From assembly GCF_012274265.1 (NCBI RefSeq), contig NZ_JAANYY010000002.1, forward strand, positions 372,001 to 436,000: a stretch of 64,000 bases of DNA, in the 5' to 3' direction. The DNA comes from Sphingopyxis microcysteis. GTDB lineage: Bacteria; Pseudomonadota; Alphaproteobacteria; Sphingomonadales; Sphingomonadaceae. Both the position numbers and the translations under genes were made by a program. This document shows, in pieces, positions 32,817 through 43,385 of the stretch. A model generated the notes under the pieces. That model was not told the origin of the DNA. It was given only the letters and a program-made list of their open reading frames with translations, and searched no databases. Each line of letters begins with the position of its first letter. Position 1 is the first letter of the stretch.

Positions 32817-34844
32817 TTATCCCGGCGTGCGTTTGCCGAGGTAGAAGCTGAGCGGCGCCTGCGGCATCGTCTTGCCGGGTTGCAGCGTGTCGTAAACGAC
32901 CGCATTTTCCAGCACGCGCTGCACGTAATTTTTGGTCTCGAAGATCGGAATCGCCTCGATCCAGTCGAGCATCTCGATCGATCCGGTGCGCGGATCGCCA
33001 TTGGCGCGCAGCCACTTGTTCACATTGCCGGGACCGGCGTTGTAGGCGGCGACCGCGAGCGGATAGCTGCCGCCATAATAGCGCAGCATCTGCTGGAAAT
33101 AGGTCGATCCCAGCGTCATGTTGTAATTGGTGTCGGTGGTGAGCAGGTCGCGGGTATAGGAAAGACCGAGCTTGCCCGCGACTTCGTTCGCGGTGCCGGG
33201 CATCAGCTGCATCATGCCGCGCGCCCCGGCATGGCTGATCGCCTGCCGGTCGAACTGGCTTTCCTGCCGGGTGATCGCGTGGATGAAGGTCCAGTTGCCT
33301 TCGTGCCCTGCGGGCACGCGGACGGTCGGGAAGCCCGCGACCTCGACCGCATCGAGGCTGTTCGCCTGCGCGCTGCGGCCGATCATGACGCCGAGGTCGG
33401 GGCGACCGATCTGCGAGGCCAGTTGCCCGGCGAGGACATGGTCGGCGGGCGAGGTAGCCTTTTGCGACAGCGCGCGCAGGAACAGCGTCTGCTCACGCCA
33501 CGCGCCAATTTCGCCGAGAGCGCGCGCGGCGCGGACGAGCCGGTCGTCGGCAAAGGCGCGCTTTTCATCATCGCTGACGCGACTCGTGGGATTGGGTGTC
33601 GGCTTGGGCTGCGGACGGCCCAGCCGTTCGAGCGCGAGCTGGCCATAAAATTGGTCGTAATGCTGCGCGGCGTCGGCAAAATGCGCGTCCGCGGTCGATC
33701 GGTCCCCGGCGGCAAGCGCGGCGCGGCCGGCCCAGTAGAAACCCTTGGTGCGCGTCTGCGCCGATCGTGCGGCTTCGCCATAGGCGCGGTACAGGCGCAC
33801 CGCGTCGGCTGGGCGGCGCAGATCCTTGTACGCCAGCTGCCCGGCGAGCCACGCCAGCGACGTATAATCGTCGCGGACGGCGAGCGGGGTTTCGCGGATC
33901 ACCGTTCCCGGCGGGAACGCGTCGTCGATCTGCCGTGCGATATTATAGGCGGTCAGCTTGTCGCCGCCGCTGTCGGCCTGCCGCGCGTTGGTGAGCAGCG
34001 TTTCGATCCATTCCTCGGGATCGGTCGGCGCTTTGGCCAGCGAGCGGGGTGCAGCGAGCAGCGCGCGCGCTTCGCCGACGCGGCCGGTCTGGCGCAGCCA
34101 GGTCGCCTTGTCGGTGATGTACCCGGCGTCCGTGCGGACCAGCGACGGGTTGGCGCTTTCGACGGCCGACGCCTGGAACGCCGCGTCGACCGCGCTGCTG
34201 CGCATCGCGAGGCGCGCGGCAAAGACGCTACGCCGTTCGGGCGAGGTATAGGCGAGCTGGCGGCTCGCCGCGCCAGTGGCGCCCGACCACAGCAGCCGGT
34301 CCATCCGCGCGTCATGGTCGGCTACCGACAGCGCGCCCGGAAACAGACTGAGCGCGCGGCTGACCTCATATTCGTCGAGCGCTCCGCCGGTCCAGGCGCG
34401 GCGCACCGCGGCGTTGGCGTCGTCGCGGCGGCCCGATGCGTTCAGTGCCATCGCATGGCGCAGATGCCCGCTGGGCGTCTGCGGGGGATAGGCCTGAAAA
34501 TAGGCGAGGGTGCGCGCGGGGTCGAAGCTGTCGATCGCGATCGCCTTTTCGGCGCGAACGCGCATCTTGTCGGCGTCGGGCCAGCCCTTGTTCGCCATCA
34601 GGAAGCGCGACAGCTGATCGAACGAGGCGCCGGTATTGGCGGTCAGGCGGCGCCATTCCATCACCGCATCGCCGACCGAACTGGTCGCTGGCGGCGGTCC
34701 CGATGTCGAGGCGAGACCCATTTGCGCGCGATACCACTGCATCTGTTCGGGGGTCAGCTCGCTTGCCTGAGCGGTCGCCGGGACGAGCAGCGCAAAGGCC
34801 AGGGCCAGACGAGAAATTCGGGGCAGCGTAATCATGGCGGCCAT
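32817..34844 (-). CDS. Soluble-type lytic transglycosylase (Slt70-like)
   Basis: 675 residues from ATG 34844; the upstream in-frame ATG at 34886 is less likely because it precedes the signal peptide. Signal peptide ends ATAQA. A long alpha-helical superhelix with TPR-like units (about 40-470) precedes the SLT catalytic domain (about 505-660). Catalytic Glu lies in ITRQESQFDR, followed by GARGMMQLMPGTA and AVAAYNAGPGNVNKWL. It cleaves peptidoglycan glycan strands in the periplasm, forming anhydro-muropeptides. Confidence 0.93.
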   Translation of the reverse strand: MAAMITLPRISRLALAFALLVPATAQASELTPEQMQWYRAQMGLASTSGPPPATSSVGDAVMEWRRLTANTGASFDQLSRFLMANKGWPDADKMRVRAEKAIAIDSFDPARTLAYFQAYPPQTPSGHLRHAMALNASGRRDDANAAVRRAWTGGALDEYEVSRALSLFPGALSVADHDARMDRLLWSGATGAASRQLAYTSPERRSVFAARLAMRSSAVDAAFQASAVESANPSLVRTDAGYITDKATWLRQTGRVGEARALLAAPRSLAKAPTDPEEWIETLLTNARQADSGGDKLTAYNIARQIDDAFPPGTVIRETPLAVRDDYTSLAWLAGQLAYKDLRRPADAVRLYRAYGEAARSAQTRTKGFYWAGRAALAAGDRSTADAHFADAAQHYDQFYGQLALERLGRPQPKPTPNPTSRVSDDEKRAFADDRLVRAARALGEIGAWREQTLFLRALSQKATSPADHVLAGQLASQIGRPDLGVMIGRSAQANSLDAVEVAGFPTVRVPAGHEGNWTFIHAITRQESQFDRQAISHAGARGMMQLMPGTANEVAGKLGLSYTRDLLTTDTNYNMTLGSTYFQQMLRYYGGSYPLAVAAYNAGPGNVNKWLRANGDPRTGSIEMLDWIEAIPIFETKNYVQRVLENAVVYDTLQPGKTMPQAPLSFYLGKRTPG

Positions 34845-34944
34845 GTTAGTGGCAAACTCCTTGCGGGGCGCTGAATAGGCGTCCATTAGCGGCGCGCCGT
34901 CGGGACTCTACCGGCTGGCCCGTGTTTTTGTAAAGGAGCGGGGC

Positions 34945-35820
34945 ATGTTTTCGGGGTCTATTCCCGCCTTGGTGACGCCATTTCGCGATGGGGCGTTCGA
35001 CGCGCCCGCCTTCGCGCGCCTTGTCGATTGGCAGATCAAAGAAGGAACCAGCGCGCTGGTTCCGTGCGGGACAACCGGCGAAAGCCCGACATTGGGGTTC
35101 GACGAACATTATCAGGTGATCGACAGCTGCATCCAGGCGGCGGCAGGGCGCGTGCCGGTGATCGCGGGTTGCGGATCGAACGACACCGCGACCGCGGTTC
35201 GCCACATGCGCTACGCGCAAGCCGCCGGGGCGGCGGCGGCGCTGATCGTCGCGCCTTATTACAACCGGCCGAGCCAGGCCGGGATGATCGCGCATTTTCA
35301 GGCGCTGGCCGACGCCAGCGACCTGCCGATCGTCGTCTACAACGTCCCCGGTCGCACCGTCGCCGACATCAGCGCCGACACGCTGTGCAAGCTTGCCGAA
35401 ATCCCCTCGGTCGTCGCGATCAAGGATGCCAGCGGCGATCTGGCGCGGGTGACGATGCATCGCGCGGGCGCCGGGCCCGATTTCTGCCAACTCAGCGGCA
35501 ACGACGACCTGTGGCTGCCGCACGCGGTGTTGGGCGGCGTCGGCTGTATCTCGGTCACCGCCAATGTCGCGCCGCGCCTGTGCGCCGATTTTGCCGCGGC
35601 GTGCGCCGCCGCCGACTGGGCGTGCGCACTGACGCTGCACGACCGGCTGTTCGACCTGCATCAGGCGATGTTCTCCGACACCTCGCCGGGGCCGGTCAAA
35701 TATGCGCTGTCGCGCGTCCACGACTGGTTTTCGCCCGAAGTGCGCCTACCTATCATTCCGGCGAACGACGCATCGCGCGCCGCCGTCGATGCCGCATTGT
35801 CCGCGGCAGGAGTGATTTAG
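34945..35820 (+). CDS. dapA: 4-hydroxy-tetrahydrodipicolinate synthase
   Basis: 291 residues, TIM-barrel aldolase. [35 protein letters not shown] (Tyr), and the Schiff-base lysine in [10 protein letters not shown] are present. It condenses pyruvate with aspartate semialdehyde for lysine and meso-DAP synthesis. Start supported by AAGGAG 7 nt upstream. smpB follows after 8 nt, a common alphaproteobacterial neighbour pair. Confidence 0.96.
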   Translation: MFSGSIPALVTPFRDGAFDAPAFARLVDWQIKEGTSALVPCGTTGESPTLGFDEHYQVIDSCIQAAAGRVPVIAGCGSNDTATAVRHMRYAQAAGAAAALIVAPYYNRPSQAGMIAHFQALADASDLPIVVYNVPGRTVADISADTLCKLAEIPSVVAIKDASGDLARVTMHRAGAGPDFCQLSGNDDLWLPHAVLGGVGCISVTANVAPRLCADFAAACAAADWACALTLHDRLFDLHQAMFSDTSPGPVKYALSRVHDWFSPEVRLPIIPANDASRAAVDAALSAAGVI

Positions 35821-35828
35821 GTTTCGTC

Positions 35829-36314
35829 ATGGCCCGTCCGCAGTCCGCCGCCGAATTCGACAAGAAAAAGATCGTCGCCGAAAACCGGCGCGCGCGCTTT
35901 GACTTTGCCATCGAACAGGTGTTCGAGGCGGGGATCGCGCTGCAGGGGACCGAGGTCAAATCGCTGCGTTTCGGCGAAGGCACGATCGCCGAGAGCTATG
36001 CCGAGGTGAAGGGCAGCGAGGTGTGGCTGATCAACAGCAACATCCCCGAATTCAGTCACGGCAACCGCCACAATCACGAACCCAAGCGCCCGCGAAAGCT
36101 GCTGCTCAGCGGCCGTGAGATCAACAAGATGTACGCCGCCGTCGCGCGGCAGGGCATGACGCTGGTCCCACTGAGCGTCTATTTCAACAGCCGCGGCCGC
36201 GCCAAGGTCGAACTCGCGCTCGCCAAGGGCAAGAAGGCACATGACAAGCGGGAGTCGATCAAGGAACGCGACTGGAAGCGCGACAAGCAGCGTCTGATGA
36301 AAGAGCGCGGGTGA
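35829..36314 (+). CDS. smpB: SsrA-binding protein SmpB
   Basis: 161 residues from ATG 35829. Diagnostic segments: [45 protein letters not shown], and the basic C-terminal tail [16 protein letters not shown]. It binds tmRNA and rescues stalled ribosomes. Between dapA and a DUF2062 gene whose GTG overlaps its stop. Confidence 0.97.
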   Translation: MARPQSAAEFDKKKIVAENRRARFDFAIEQVFEAGIALQGTEVKSLRFGEGTIAESYAEVKGSEVWLINSNIPEFSHGNRHNHEPKRPRKLLLSGREINKMYAAVARQGMTLVPLSVYFNSRGRAKVELALAKGKKAHDKRESIKERDWKRDKQRLMKERG

Positions 36315-36925
36315 GCGGCGGCAAGCCCAAGGACAAGGCGGCGGTGATGAACTGGATCCGCCGCAACTCGCCGACGCGCGAGGAGCTGCTCGCCAGCCGC
36401 TTCGTCAAGCCGTTTGCGCACCGCGTTGCGCACAGCCATTTGTGGCGCTTTACCCGTACCTCGGTGCCGCGCGGTACCGCGCTGGGGCTGTTCGTCGGGA
36501 TATTCTTTCTGATCCCGGGTATCCAGATATTGGGCGTTGCGCTGTTGGCGCTGCCCGTCCGCGCCAATATTCCGATCGGTGCCGCAATGACGTTCCTGTC
36601 GAACCCGGTCACGACGCCGTTCATCATCCTGGCGTCGGTGTGGCTCGGCGACTGGCTGTTTGGCCTGCAAGCCAACAGCGCCACCTTTTCGGCGATGATC
36701 GAGCATGGCGCGTCGGCGGGCGAATGGGCGCGCTGGGCCTTTTCGGACGCGGCTCCGGCGATGCTGGGCGGGCTGCTGGTCATTTCGCTGGTGTCGGCAG
36801 CGCTGGGCTATGTTCTGGCGTCGGTGTTCTGGGACAATTGGATTCGCCTGCGCTGGCGGCGCAAATTGCAGCGGGCACGCGACCAACGACATGAGGCATC
36901 GACCAGCGACACCCCCGCCGGTTGA
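36311..36925 (+). CDS. DUF2062 membrane protein
   Basis: 204 residues from GTG 36311, which overlaps the smpB stop (GTGA). The core has [42 protein letters not shown] and a C-terminal membrane span; typical DUF2062, sometimes fused to glycosyltransferases elsewhere. Function unknown. The tail is basic and hydrophilic. Confidence 0.88.
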   Translation: MSGGKPKDKAAVMNWIRRNSPTREELLASRFVKPFAHRVAHSHLWRFTRTSVPRGTALGLFVGIFFLIPGIQILGVALLALPVRANIPIGAAMTFLSNPVTTPFIILASVWLGDWLFGLQANSATFSAMIEHGASAGEWARWAFSDAAPAMLGGLLVISLVSAALGYVLASVFWDNWIRLRWRRKLQRARDQRHEASTSDTPAG

Positions 36926-37021
36926 ACGGCGCGCGCGCCGTCGTATAGCTGTCCCATTGCGATGCTGTGCCCCGCCGATGCGCCGCACATCATCGCGTCA
37001 TTTTGAGAACTGGGGACTATC

Positions 37022-39082
37022 ATGATGTTTTCGCATGTTTCGTCGCGCCTGATGGCGACCGCCGCGCTTGGCGCGATGCTGATTTCGGCACTTCCCGCCG
37101 CCGCCAAGGAAAAGGCCGCCCCGGCGCCCGCCGCCGAAAGCGCGGCCAAGCCCGAACTCGGCACCTTTGGCTTCGACACCGCGGGCATGGACACGTCGGT
37201 GCAGCCCGGCGACGATTTCTATGCCTATGCCAACGGCACCTGGGCCAAGAACACCGCGATTCCCGCCGACAAGTCGAACTATGGCATGTTCACCGCGCTC
37301 GGCGATCTGTCGCAGGTGCGTACCCGCGAAATCCTGGACGCCGCGAAGGGCGATCCGAACAGCATGATCGGTCGCAACTATGCCGCCTATCTGGATGGCG
37401 CCGCCGTCGAAGCCAAGGGGCTGGCACCGATCCAGCCGTGGCTTGCCAAGATCCGCGCCGTCGACAAGGCGGGGCTTGCGGCGCTGCTGGCCGAAGCCGA
37501 CCGCAACGGCGTCCAGCATTTCTTTGGCGGCTTCGTCGGGCAGGACGACAAGAATCCCGAAGTGTACATCTACACGATGTTTCAGGGCGGCATCGGCATG
37601 CCCGACCGCGATTTCTATCTGAAGGACAATGAGCGCAACGCGAAGCTGCAAGCCGCGTACCTCAAGCATCTGGAAAATGTCCTGACGCTGGCGGGCGAGG
37701 CCAATGCCGCGGCGCGCGCCAAGGCGATCTATGATTTCGAAAAGCAGATCGCGACCGTCCATTGGGACAAGAACGACAGCAGCGACGCGACCAAAGTCTA
37801 TAACAAGATGACGATCGCCGAGCTCGCCGCCGCGGCGCCGGGTTTTGACTGGGCGACCTTCATTCGCGGCATCGGCGTCAAGGAAGATGCACTGCTGGTG
37901 TCGCAGCCGAGCGCCTTCACCGGCGAGGCAAAATTGCTCGCCGATGCGCCGATCGCGGTGCTGCGCGACATGCTGATGATCCGCAGCCTCGACGGCTTTT
38001 CGGGCGTGCTGCCCGACAAGTTCGCGCAGGAGGCCTTCTCCTTCTATGGCACCGCGCTGTCGGGCACGCCGCAGATGCAGGAACGCTGGAAGCGCGCGGT
38101 CGATTTCACAACGGGCAACCTCGGCGAAGCGGTCGGGCAGGATTATGTCGCGAAATATTTCCCGCCCGAAACCAAGGCGGAAATGGACAAGCTGGTCAAG
38201 AATGTCCTCGCCGCAATGGGGCGCCGCATCGACGGTCTCGCGTGGATGCAGCCGCAGACGAAGGTGAAGGCGAAGCAGAAGCTGGCCAATTTCACCACCA
38301 AGATCGGCTATCCCGACCGGTGGAAGGATTACAGCAAGCTGGAGATCAAGGCCGACGACCTGTTCGGTAACGCGCTGCGCTCAAACCAGTTCGCGCATGA
38401 CGACAATATCAGCCGCCTGGGCGGCCCGATCCGCCGCTGGGAATGGGGGATGACCCCGATGACCGTCAACGCCTATGCCAATTTCGGCATGAACGAGATC
38501 GTCTTCCCCGCCGCGATCCTGCAACCGCCCTTCTTTGATCCGCACGCCGACCCGGCGATCAACTATGGCGGCATCGGCGCAGTGATCGGCCACGAGATCA
38601 GCCATCATTTCGACGACCAGGGCGCGAAATATGACGAAACCGGCAAGCTTGCCGACTGGTGGACCCCCGCCGACGTCGCGGCGTTCGAGGCCGCGGGCAA
38701 GGCACTGATCGCGCAATATGACGCCTATGAAGTGCTGCCCGGCGAAAAGCTCGACGGGACGTTCACGCTGGGCGAGAATATCGGCGATCTCGCGGGCCTC
38801 ACCGTCGCCTATGACGCGTACAAGGCGTCGCTCGGCGGCAAGGAAGCGCCGGTGCTGGGCGGGCTGACCGGCGACCAGCGCTTCTTCCTTGGCTGGGCGC
38901 AGGTGTGGCGGCGCAACTACCGCGACCAGAATCTGTCGCAGCGCATCACGACCGATCCGCATTCGCCCTCGATCCAGCGGACTTGGGTCTCGCGCAACCT
39001 TGACCCGTGGTATAAGGCGTATCAGATCAAGGAAGGCCAGAAGCTGTATCTGGCGCCCAAAGACCGCGTCCGCATCTGGTGA
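37022..39082 (+). CDS. M13 family (neprilysin-like) zinc metallopeptidase
   Basis: 686 residues, signal peptide at 1-29 (ends PAAA). The PepO-like N-terminal domain begins DTSVQPGDDFYAYANGTW. The catalytic domain has NEIVFPAAILQPPFFD, zinc site VIGHEISHHFDDQG and third-ligand motif GENIGDLAGL; it ends with DRVRIW. A secreted or periplasmic oligopeptidase. Two ATGs in tandem at 37022; the second would remove one residue. Confidence 0.95.
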   Translation: MMFSHVSSRLMATAALGAMLISALPAAAKEKAAPAPAAESAAKPELGTFGFDTAGMDTSVQPGDDFYAYANGTWAKNTAIPADKSNYGMFTALGDLSQVRTREILDAAKGDPNSMIGRNYAAYLDGAAVEAKGLAPIQPWLAKIRAVDKAGLAALLAEADRNGVQHFFGGFVGQDDKNPEVYIYTMFQGGIGMPDRDFYLKDNERNAKLQAAYLKHLENVLTLAGEANAAARAKAIYDFEKQIATVHWDKNDSSDATKVYNKMTIAELAAAAPGFDWATFIRGIGVKEDALLVSQPSAFTGEAKLLADAPIAVLRDMLMIRSLDGFSGVLPDKFAQEAFSFYGTALSGTPQMQERWKRAVDFTTGNLGEAVGQDYVAKYFPPETKAEMDKLVKNVLAAMGRRIDGLAWMQPQTKVKAKQKLANFTTKIGYPDRWKDYSKLEIKADDLFGNALRSNQFAHDDNISRLGGPIRRWEWGMTPMTVNAYANFGMNEIVFPAAILQPPFFDPHADPAINYGGIGAVIGHEISHHFDDQGAKYDETGKLADWWTPADVAAFEAAGKALIAQYDAYEVLPGEKLDGTFTLGENIGDLAGLTVAYDAYKASLGGKEAPVLGGLTGDQRFFLGWAQVWRRNYRDQNLSQRITTDPHSPSIQRTWVSRNLDPWYKAYQIKEGQKLYLAPKDRVRIW

Positions 39083-39105
39083 TGCACCGATAAGAAAGAC
39101 AGTCA

Positions 39106-41553
39106 TTGACCGCGACGAGCCTGCCTTCCGCTGATTCCGATATCGGCAGGGGGGTGGGCTCCGCTGGTCCGCTGTCGGTGCCGCCGGGGCTGTCGCGCGT
39201 CGATATGGCCATACTCGGCGGGCTGGCGCTGCTGTCGACTTTGCTCCTGTTCTGGGCGACACGCGACGCGGTGATTGCTGCCGGTTTCGTCGCCGGGCTC
39301 GCGGTTGCGGTCGGCGGCGTGTTGCTCGCGCGGCGCCTTTTTCCTGCCACCGTCGCCGGTGAGGCGGTAGCGCCCGACTGGACGATGCTGCGTCAGGCGG
39401 TCAATCACGACGATGTTGCGATCGCGGTCACCGACCGGGCCGGGCGGATGGTGTGCGCCAACGACCTGTTCGGTACCTGGATGGGCGGCTTCGTGACCCC
39501 GCCGGGGCTGCCGCTCGAAGGACGCGGCGCCGAGCTGCTCAAAAATGCCGGGCGCATCGCGTGGCGCGATGGCGAGGGGCGCGCCGACGATCTGGCGATC
39601 GGCCATCTGCAACTGCGCGCGCAGGTGACACGCACCGGTCAGGCGGAGGATTATCTGGTGTGGCGCTTTTCGGCGCTCGAACGGCTCGATCTCGCCTCTG
39701 AAATCACCCGCCATCTCGATGGCCCCGCGGGCCGGACCTTGAGCCACGCCGGGGTGATGGCGGCGCTGGTCAATGCCGAGGGGCGGTTGCGCGTCGCCAA
39801 TCAGGCGTTCTTGCTCCGCGCGCTGGGTGAGGATGACGCCGGCCATTATGCCGGGCGCGATGTTGCCCCGATGCTGCGCATCGACGACGGCGGGGCGCTC
39901 TATTTCGCGCGCGAGGGCGACCGCGCGACCCCGGTGCGGATGCTGCAAATCCCGCTGGCCCCGGCCGACAGCAATACGCCGGTGCTGCTCGCGATGCTCG
40001 ACGAGGAAATGGGTCCGACCGATCGCGGCACCGCGCAGACCTATGTCGAAACCCTGCTGTCGCTGCTTCCCTTCGGGCTAGCGATGGTCGATCGCGACGG
40101 ACGCTTTCTGTACATGAACCGCGCCTTTGTGCGCGCCGCCAATCTGGGCGAGGGCAAGATGCCGCGCTATCCCGGCGACATTGTCGTGGGCGAAGACAAG
40201 GGACCGCTCGCCGACATGATCCGCCGCCACAGCAGCGGGCAGCAGGTCGGCGGCGACCTGTCGATCCGGCTGGCGGGGCAAAGCGGCGAGCCCGTGTCGA
40301 TGCGCGTCGTCGGGGTGCGCGGGCTCGGTGAGGCGGCGGTGCTGCTGAGCCTGAAGGATTCGAGCGAGGAATCGCGGCTGAAGCGTCAGGTCGCACAGGC
40401 GTCGAAGATGCAGGCGGTCGGCCAGCTCGCGGGCGGCGTCGCGCATGACTTCAACAATATACTGACCGCGGTGCTCGGCGCCTGCGACCTGATGCTGATG
40501 CGCCATACCCCGGGCGACAGCGACTATGACGATATCCAGCAGATTCGCAGCAACGCCAACCGCGCCGCCAGCCTGACGCGGCAATTGCTCGCCTTTTCGC
40601 GGCAGCAGACGTTGCGGCCGCAGATCCTGCAGCTGCCCGACGTGATTTCAGAGGTCTCGCACCTCTTGAAGCGGCTGATCGGCGAGACGGTGCAGCTGGC
40701 GGTGCATCATGGCCGCGGGCTGGGCGCGGTGCGCGCTGATCCGGGACAGCTGGAACAGGTGATCATCAACCTGGCGGTCAACGCGCGCGACGCGATGCCG
40801 GGCGGCGGCACGCTGACCATCGAAACCTATCCCGTGTCGGCGGCGGACGTGCGCCAGATGGGGAATGAATTCATGCCCCCCGCCGATTATTGCGCGCTCA
40901 AGGTCAGCGATACCGGCACCGGCATCGCGCCCGATGTGCTGCCCAAGATTTTCGAACCCTTTTTCACCACCAAGGATGTCGGCAAGGGAACGGGGCTGGG
41001 CCTGTCGACCGTATATGGGATCATCAAGCAGTCGGCGGGCTTCATCTTTGCCGACAGCAAGCCGGGGCAGGGGACCAGCTTTACCATCTACCTGCCGATC
41101 CATCGCAGCGGGAGCGAGACGCCGAGCGCGGCCGCGCCGCCGCCGAAGCCCAAGAAAAGCCAGTGGGGCAGCGGCACGATCCTGCTCGTCGAGGACGAGG
41201 ATATGGTGCGTGCGGTGGCCGAACGCGCGTTGACCCGCGCGGGCTATACCGTCGTCACCGCGTCGCAGGGTGAGGAAGGTCTCGAGCGCTTTGCGCAAAT
41301 GGCCGAGGTCGATCTGATCATCAGCGATGTCGTGATGCCGACGATGGATGGCCCCGCGATGGTCCGCGCGCTGCGCGCCAAGCGCCCCGACCTGCCCGTG
41401 CTGTTCATGTCGGGCTATGCCGAGGAACAGCTGCGTCAGTCGATCAACATCGACGATGTCGCCTTCCTGCCCAAACCCTTTTCGGTCGCGCAGCTCGCCG
41501 AGGCGACTTCGGCGGCGCTGGATGACGCCGCGCACAGGATGAAAAATGGCTGA
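39106..41553 (+). CDS. cckA: Hybrid sensor histidine kinase CckA
   Basis: 815 residues if the TTG at 39106 is used; an ATG at 39205 (just before TM1) is an alternative. Two membrane spans (about 35-78), PAS-like regions (about 90-210 and 310-415), HisKA with phospho-acceptor His447 in QLAGGVAHDFNNILTAVLG, HATPase (NLAVNARDAMPGGG, GTGLGLSTVYGIIK) and a C-terminal receiver with Asp741 (IISDVVMPTMDG). Domain order and the GVAHDFNN/RQLLAFSRQQTL segments match CckA, which feeds ChpT-CtrA in cell-cycle and gene-transfer control. A receiver-only gene overlaps its end. Confidence 0.9.
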   Translation: MTATSLPSADSDIGRGVGSAGPLSVPPGLSRVDMAILGGLALLSTLLLFWATRDAVIAAGFVAGLAVAVGGVLLARRLFPATVAGEAVAPDWTMLRQAVNHDDVAIAVTDRAGRMVCANDLFGTWMGGFVTPPGLPLEGRGAELLKNAGRIAWRDGEGRADDLAIGHLQLRAQVTRTGQAEDYLVWRFSALERLDLASEITRHLDGPAGRTLSHAGVMAALVNAEGRLRVANQAFLLRALGEDDAGHYAGRDVAPMLRIDDGGALYFAREGDRATPVRMLQIPLAPADSNTPVLLAMLDEEMGPTDRGTAQTYVETLLSLLPFGLAMVDRDGRFLYMNRAFVRAANLGEGKMPRYPGDIVVGEDKGPLADMIRRHSSGQQVGGDLSIRLAGQSGEPVSMRVVGVRGLGEAAVLLSLKDSSEESRLKRQVAQASKMQAVGQLAGGVAHDFNNILTAVLGACDLMLMRHTPGDSDYDDIQQIRSNANRAASLTRQLLAFSRQQTLRPQILQLPDVISEVSHLLKRLIGETVQLAVHHGRGLGAVRADPGQLEQVIINLAVNARDAMPGGGTLTIETYPVSAADVRQMGNEFMPPADYCALKVSDTGTGIAPDVLPKIFEPFFTTKDVGKGTGLGLSTVYGIIKQSAGFIFADSKPGQGTSFTIYLPIHRSGSETPSAAAPPPKPKKSQWGSGTILLVEDEDMVRAVAERALTRAGYTVVTASQGEEGLERFAQMAEVDLIISDVVMPTMDGPAMVRALRAKRPDLPVLFMSGYAEEQLRQSINIDDVAFLPKPFSVAQLAEATSAALDDAAHRMKNG

Positions 41554-41896
41554 TAATCCGCGCATTCTGCTGGTCGAGGACGATGTGCTGATCGGGATGA
41601 TGCTCGCCGACATGTTCGACGCGCTCGGGCTTCCCGAACCGGCGCAGGCATCGAGCAAGGACGAGGCGTTGGCGATCATCGCTGCCGAGCCGCTGGATGG
41701 CGCGCTCGTCGATATCAACCTCGGCGACGACAAGGGGTGGCCGGTCGCCGACGCGCTGGCCGATCGCGGCATTCCCTTCGCTTTCACCTCGGGCGGCGGC
41801 GACATATTGCCGCCCGCCCACGCGCATCGCCGCCTGGTCGGCAAGCCGTTCCGGATCAGCGATATCGAAGCGGCGTTGGCGGAGTTTCGCGGGTAG
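41546..41896 (+). CDS. Single-domain response regulator
   Basis: 116 residues, receiver domain only: acidic pocket LLVEDDVLIG, phospho-acceptor Asp56 (ALVDINLGD), Thr/Ser in FAFTSGGG and Lys in LVGKPFR. Its ATG lies 8 bp inside cckA, so it is probably translated with it. It could be a phosphate sink or signalling partner for CckA; this is inferred from position only. Confidence 0.9.
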   Translation: MADNPRILLVEDDVLIGMMLADMFDALGLPEPAQASSKDEALAIIAAEPLDGALVDINLGDDKGWPVADALADRGIPFAFTSGGGDILPPAHAHRRLVGKPFRISDIEAALAEFRG

Positions 41897-41900
41897 CCGC

Positions 41901-41994
41901 CACGTCGCCCCCGCGCAGGCGGGGGCCGCGATCGTCCTTTTTCTTGCATCGCTGCATAAACCGACCGCGGCCCCCGCCTGCGCGGGGCGACGTG
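41901..41994. repeat. Inverted repeat, family C
   Basis: CACGTCGCCCCCGCGCAGGC and its complement around about 40 bp, immediately after the receiver gene and upstream of the recA promoter. Confidence 0.85.
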
Positions 41995-42007
41995 GCAAAT
42001 AAAATTT

Positions 42008-42045
42008 GTTCCTCTCTTGTTCTTTGAGAACAAATGACGTACATG
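42008..42045 (+). promoter_or_regulatory. recA promoter with alphaproteobacterial SOS (LexA) box
   Basis: GTTC-N7-GTTC (42008-42022) is the alphaproteobacterial LexA site. TTGTTC (42017-42022), a 17-bp spacer and TACATG (42040-42045) give a promoter whose -35 overlaps the box, as expected for LexA repression. Confidence 0.8.
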
Positions 42046-42098
42046 GTTCCGGCGTTGCGGTGGTTCAGCCTTCGCTTTAGAGCAGGAAAGGACGGCAT

Positions 42099-43178
42099 AT
42101 GGCCGGTCAATTGTCACTCGTCGAATCGGGGAAATCAGTGAACAACACGGACAGGCAAAAGGCGCTGGACGCCGCGCTCGCGCAGATCGACCGCGCCTTT
42201 GGTAAGGGCTCGGTGATGAAATTGGGCTCGAAGGAGGCGATGCAGGTCGAGGCGATCTCGACCGGGTCGCTCGGCCTCGACATCGCGCTCGGCGTCGGCG
42301 GCCTGCCGCGCGGTCGCGTCATCGAAATCTACGGCCCCGAAAGCTCGGGCAAGACCACGCTGGCGCTGCACACGCTGGCGGAAGCGCAAAAAACCGGCGG
42401 CACCGTCGCCTTCGTCGACGCCGAACATGCGCTCGACCCCGTCTATGCGCGCAAGCTTGGCGTCAACATCGACGAGCTGATCGTGTCGCAGCCCGACACC
42501 GGCGAACAGGCGCTCGAAATCGTCGACACGCTGGTGCGCTCGAACGCGATCGACGTACTCGTCGTCGACTCGGTCGCCGCGCTCGTCCCGCGCGCCGAAA
42601 TCGAGGGCGAGATGGGCGACAGCCATGTCGGCCTGCAAGCGCGCTTGATGTCGCAGTCGCTGCGTAAGCTCACCGGTTCGATCAGCCGCTCGCGCTGCAT
42701 GGTGATCTTCATCAACCAGCTGCGCATGAAAATCGGTGTGATGTACGGCAACCCCGAAACGACGACCGGCGGCAATGCGCTCAAATTCTATGCCTCGGTC
42801 CGCCTCGACATCCGTCGCACCGGCCAGATCAAGAATGGCGACGAAATCGTCGGCAACACGACCAAGGTCAAGGTCGTGAAGAACAAGGTCGCACCGCCGT
42901 TCAAGCAGGTCGAATTCGACATCATGTACGGGCAGGGCATTTCCAAGATCGGCGAGATCCTCGACATCGGCGTCAAGGCCGGGCTGGTCGAAAAATCGGG
43001 TGCCTGGTTCAGCTATGATTCGATCCGCATCGGCCAGGGCCGCGAGAATGCGAAGAATTTCCTGACCGAGAATCCCGAACTACGCGAACGGCTCGAAGCC
43101 GCGATCCGCGGCCGCACCGACGCGGTTGCCGAAGAAATGATGATCGGCTCCGACGAGGACGGCGACGACGATAATTGA
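42099..43178 (+). CDS. recA: Recombinase RecA
   Basis: 359 residues. Walker [10 protein letters not shown], conserved [23 protein letters not shown] region (shown here shorter as [14 protein letters not shown]) and acidic C-terminus SDEDGDDDN. The N-terminus has about 10 extra residues ([10 protein letters not shown]) before the conserved helix, supported by AGGAAAGGA upstream of 42099. It performs strand exchange and stimulates LexA cleavage; the SOS box upstream shows autoregulation through LexA. Downstream, CCGGTCGG/CCGACCGG (43186-43216) may form a weak terminator hairpin without T-run. Confidence 0.98.
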   Translation: MAGQLSLVESGKSVNNTDRQKALDAALAQIDRAFGKGSVMKLGSKEAMQVEAISTGSLGLDIALGVGGLPRGRVIEIYGPESSGKTTLALHTLAEAQKTGGTVAFVDAEHALDPVYARKLGVNIDELIVSQPDTGEQALEIVDTLVRSNAIDVLVVDSVAALVPRAEIEGEMGDSHVGLQARLMSQSLRKLTGSISRSRCMVIFINQLRMKIGVMYGNPETTTGGNALKFYASVRLDIRRTGQIKNGDEIVGNTTKVKVVKNKVAPPFKQVEFDIMYGQGISKIGEILDIGVKAGLVEKSGAWFSYDSIRIGQGRENAKNFLTENPELRERLEAAIRGRTDAVAEEMMIGSDEDGDDDN

Positions 43179-43385
43179 TCCCGGTCCGGTCGGCCCGCAC
43201 TGGCGGACCGACCGGGAAACGGCGGCGGGTCTTCAGCCCCCCTTGTAACTACGGGCACCTGCACTCCCCTCTCCCCGCAGGTGGACCCGCCGGCCGTTGA
43301 TTTTTTTGCCGACCGCTTTCCGAGCGTTGCCGGAGATAGCCGCTTTGGGGTGGGAAGCGGAAGTCAGGTTTGATAGACCTCGAGA

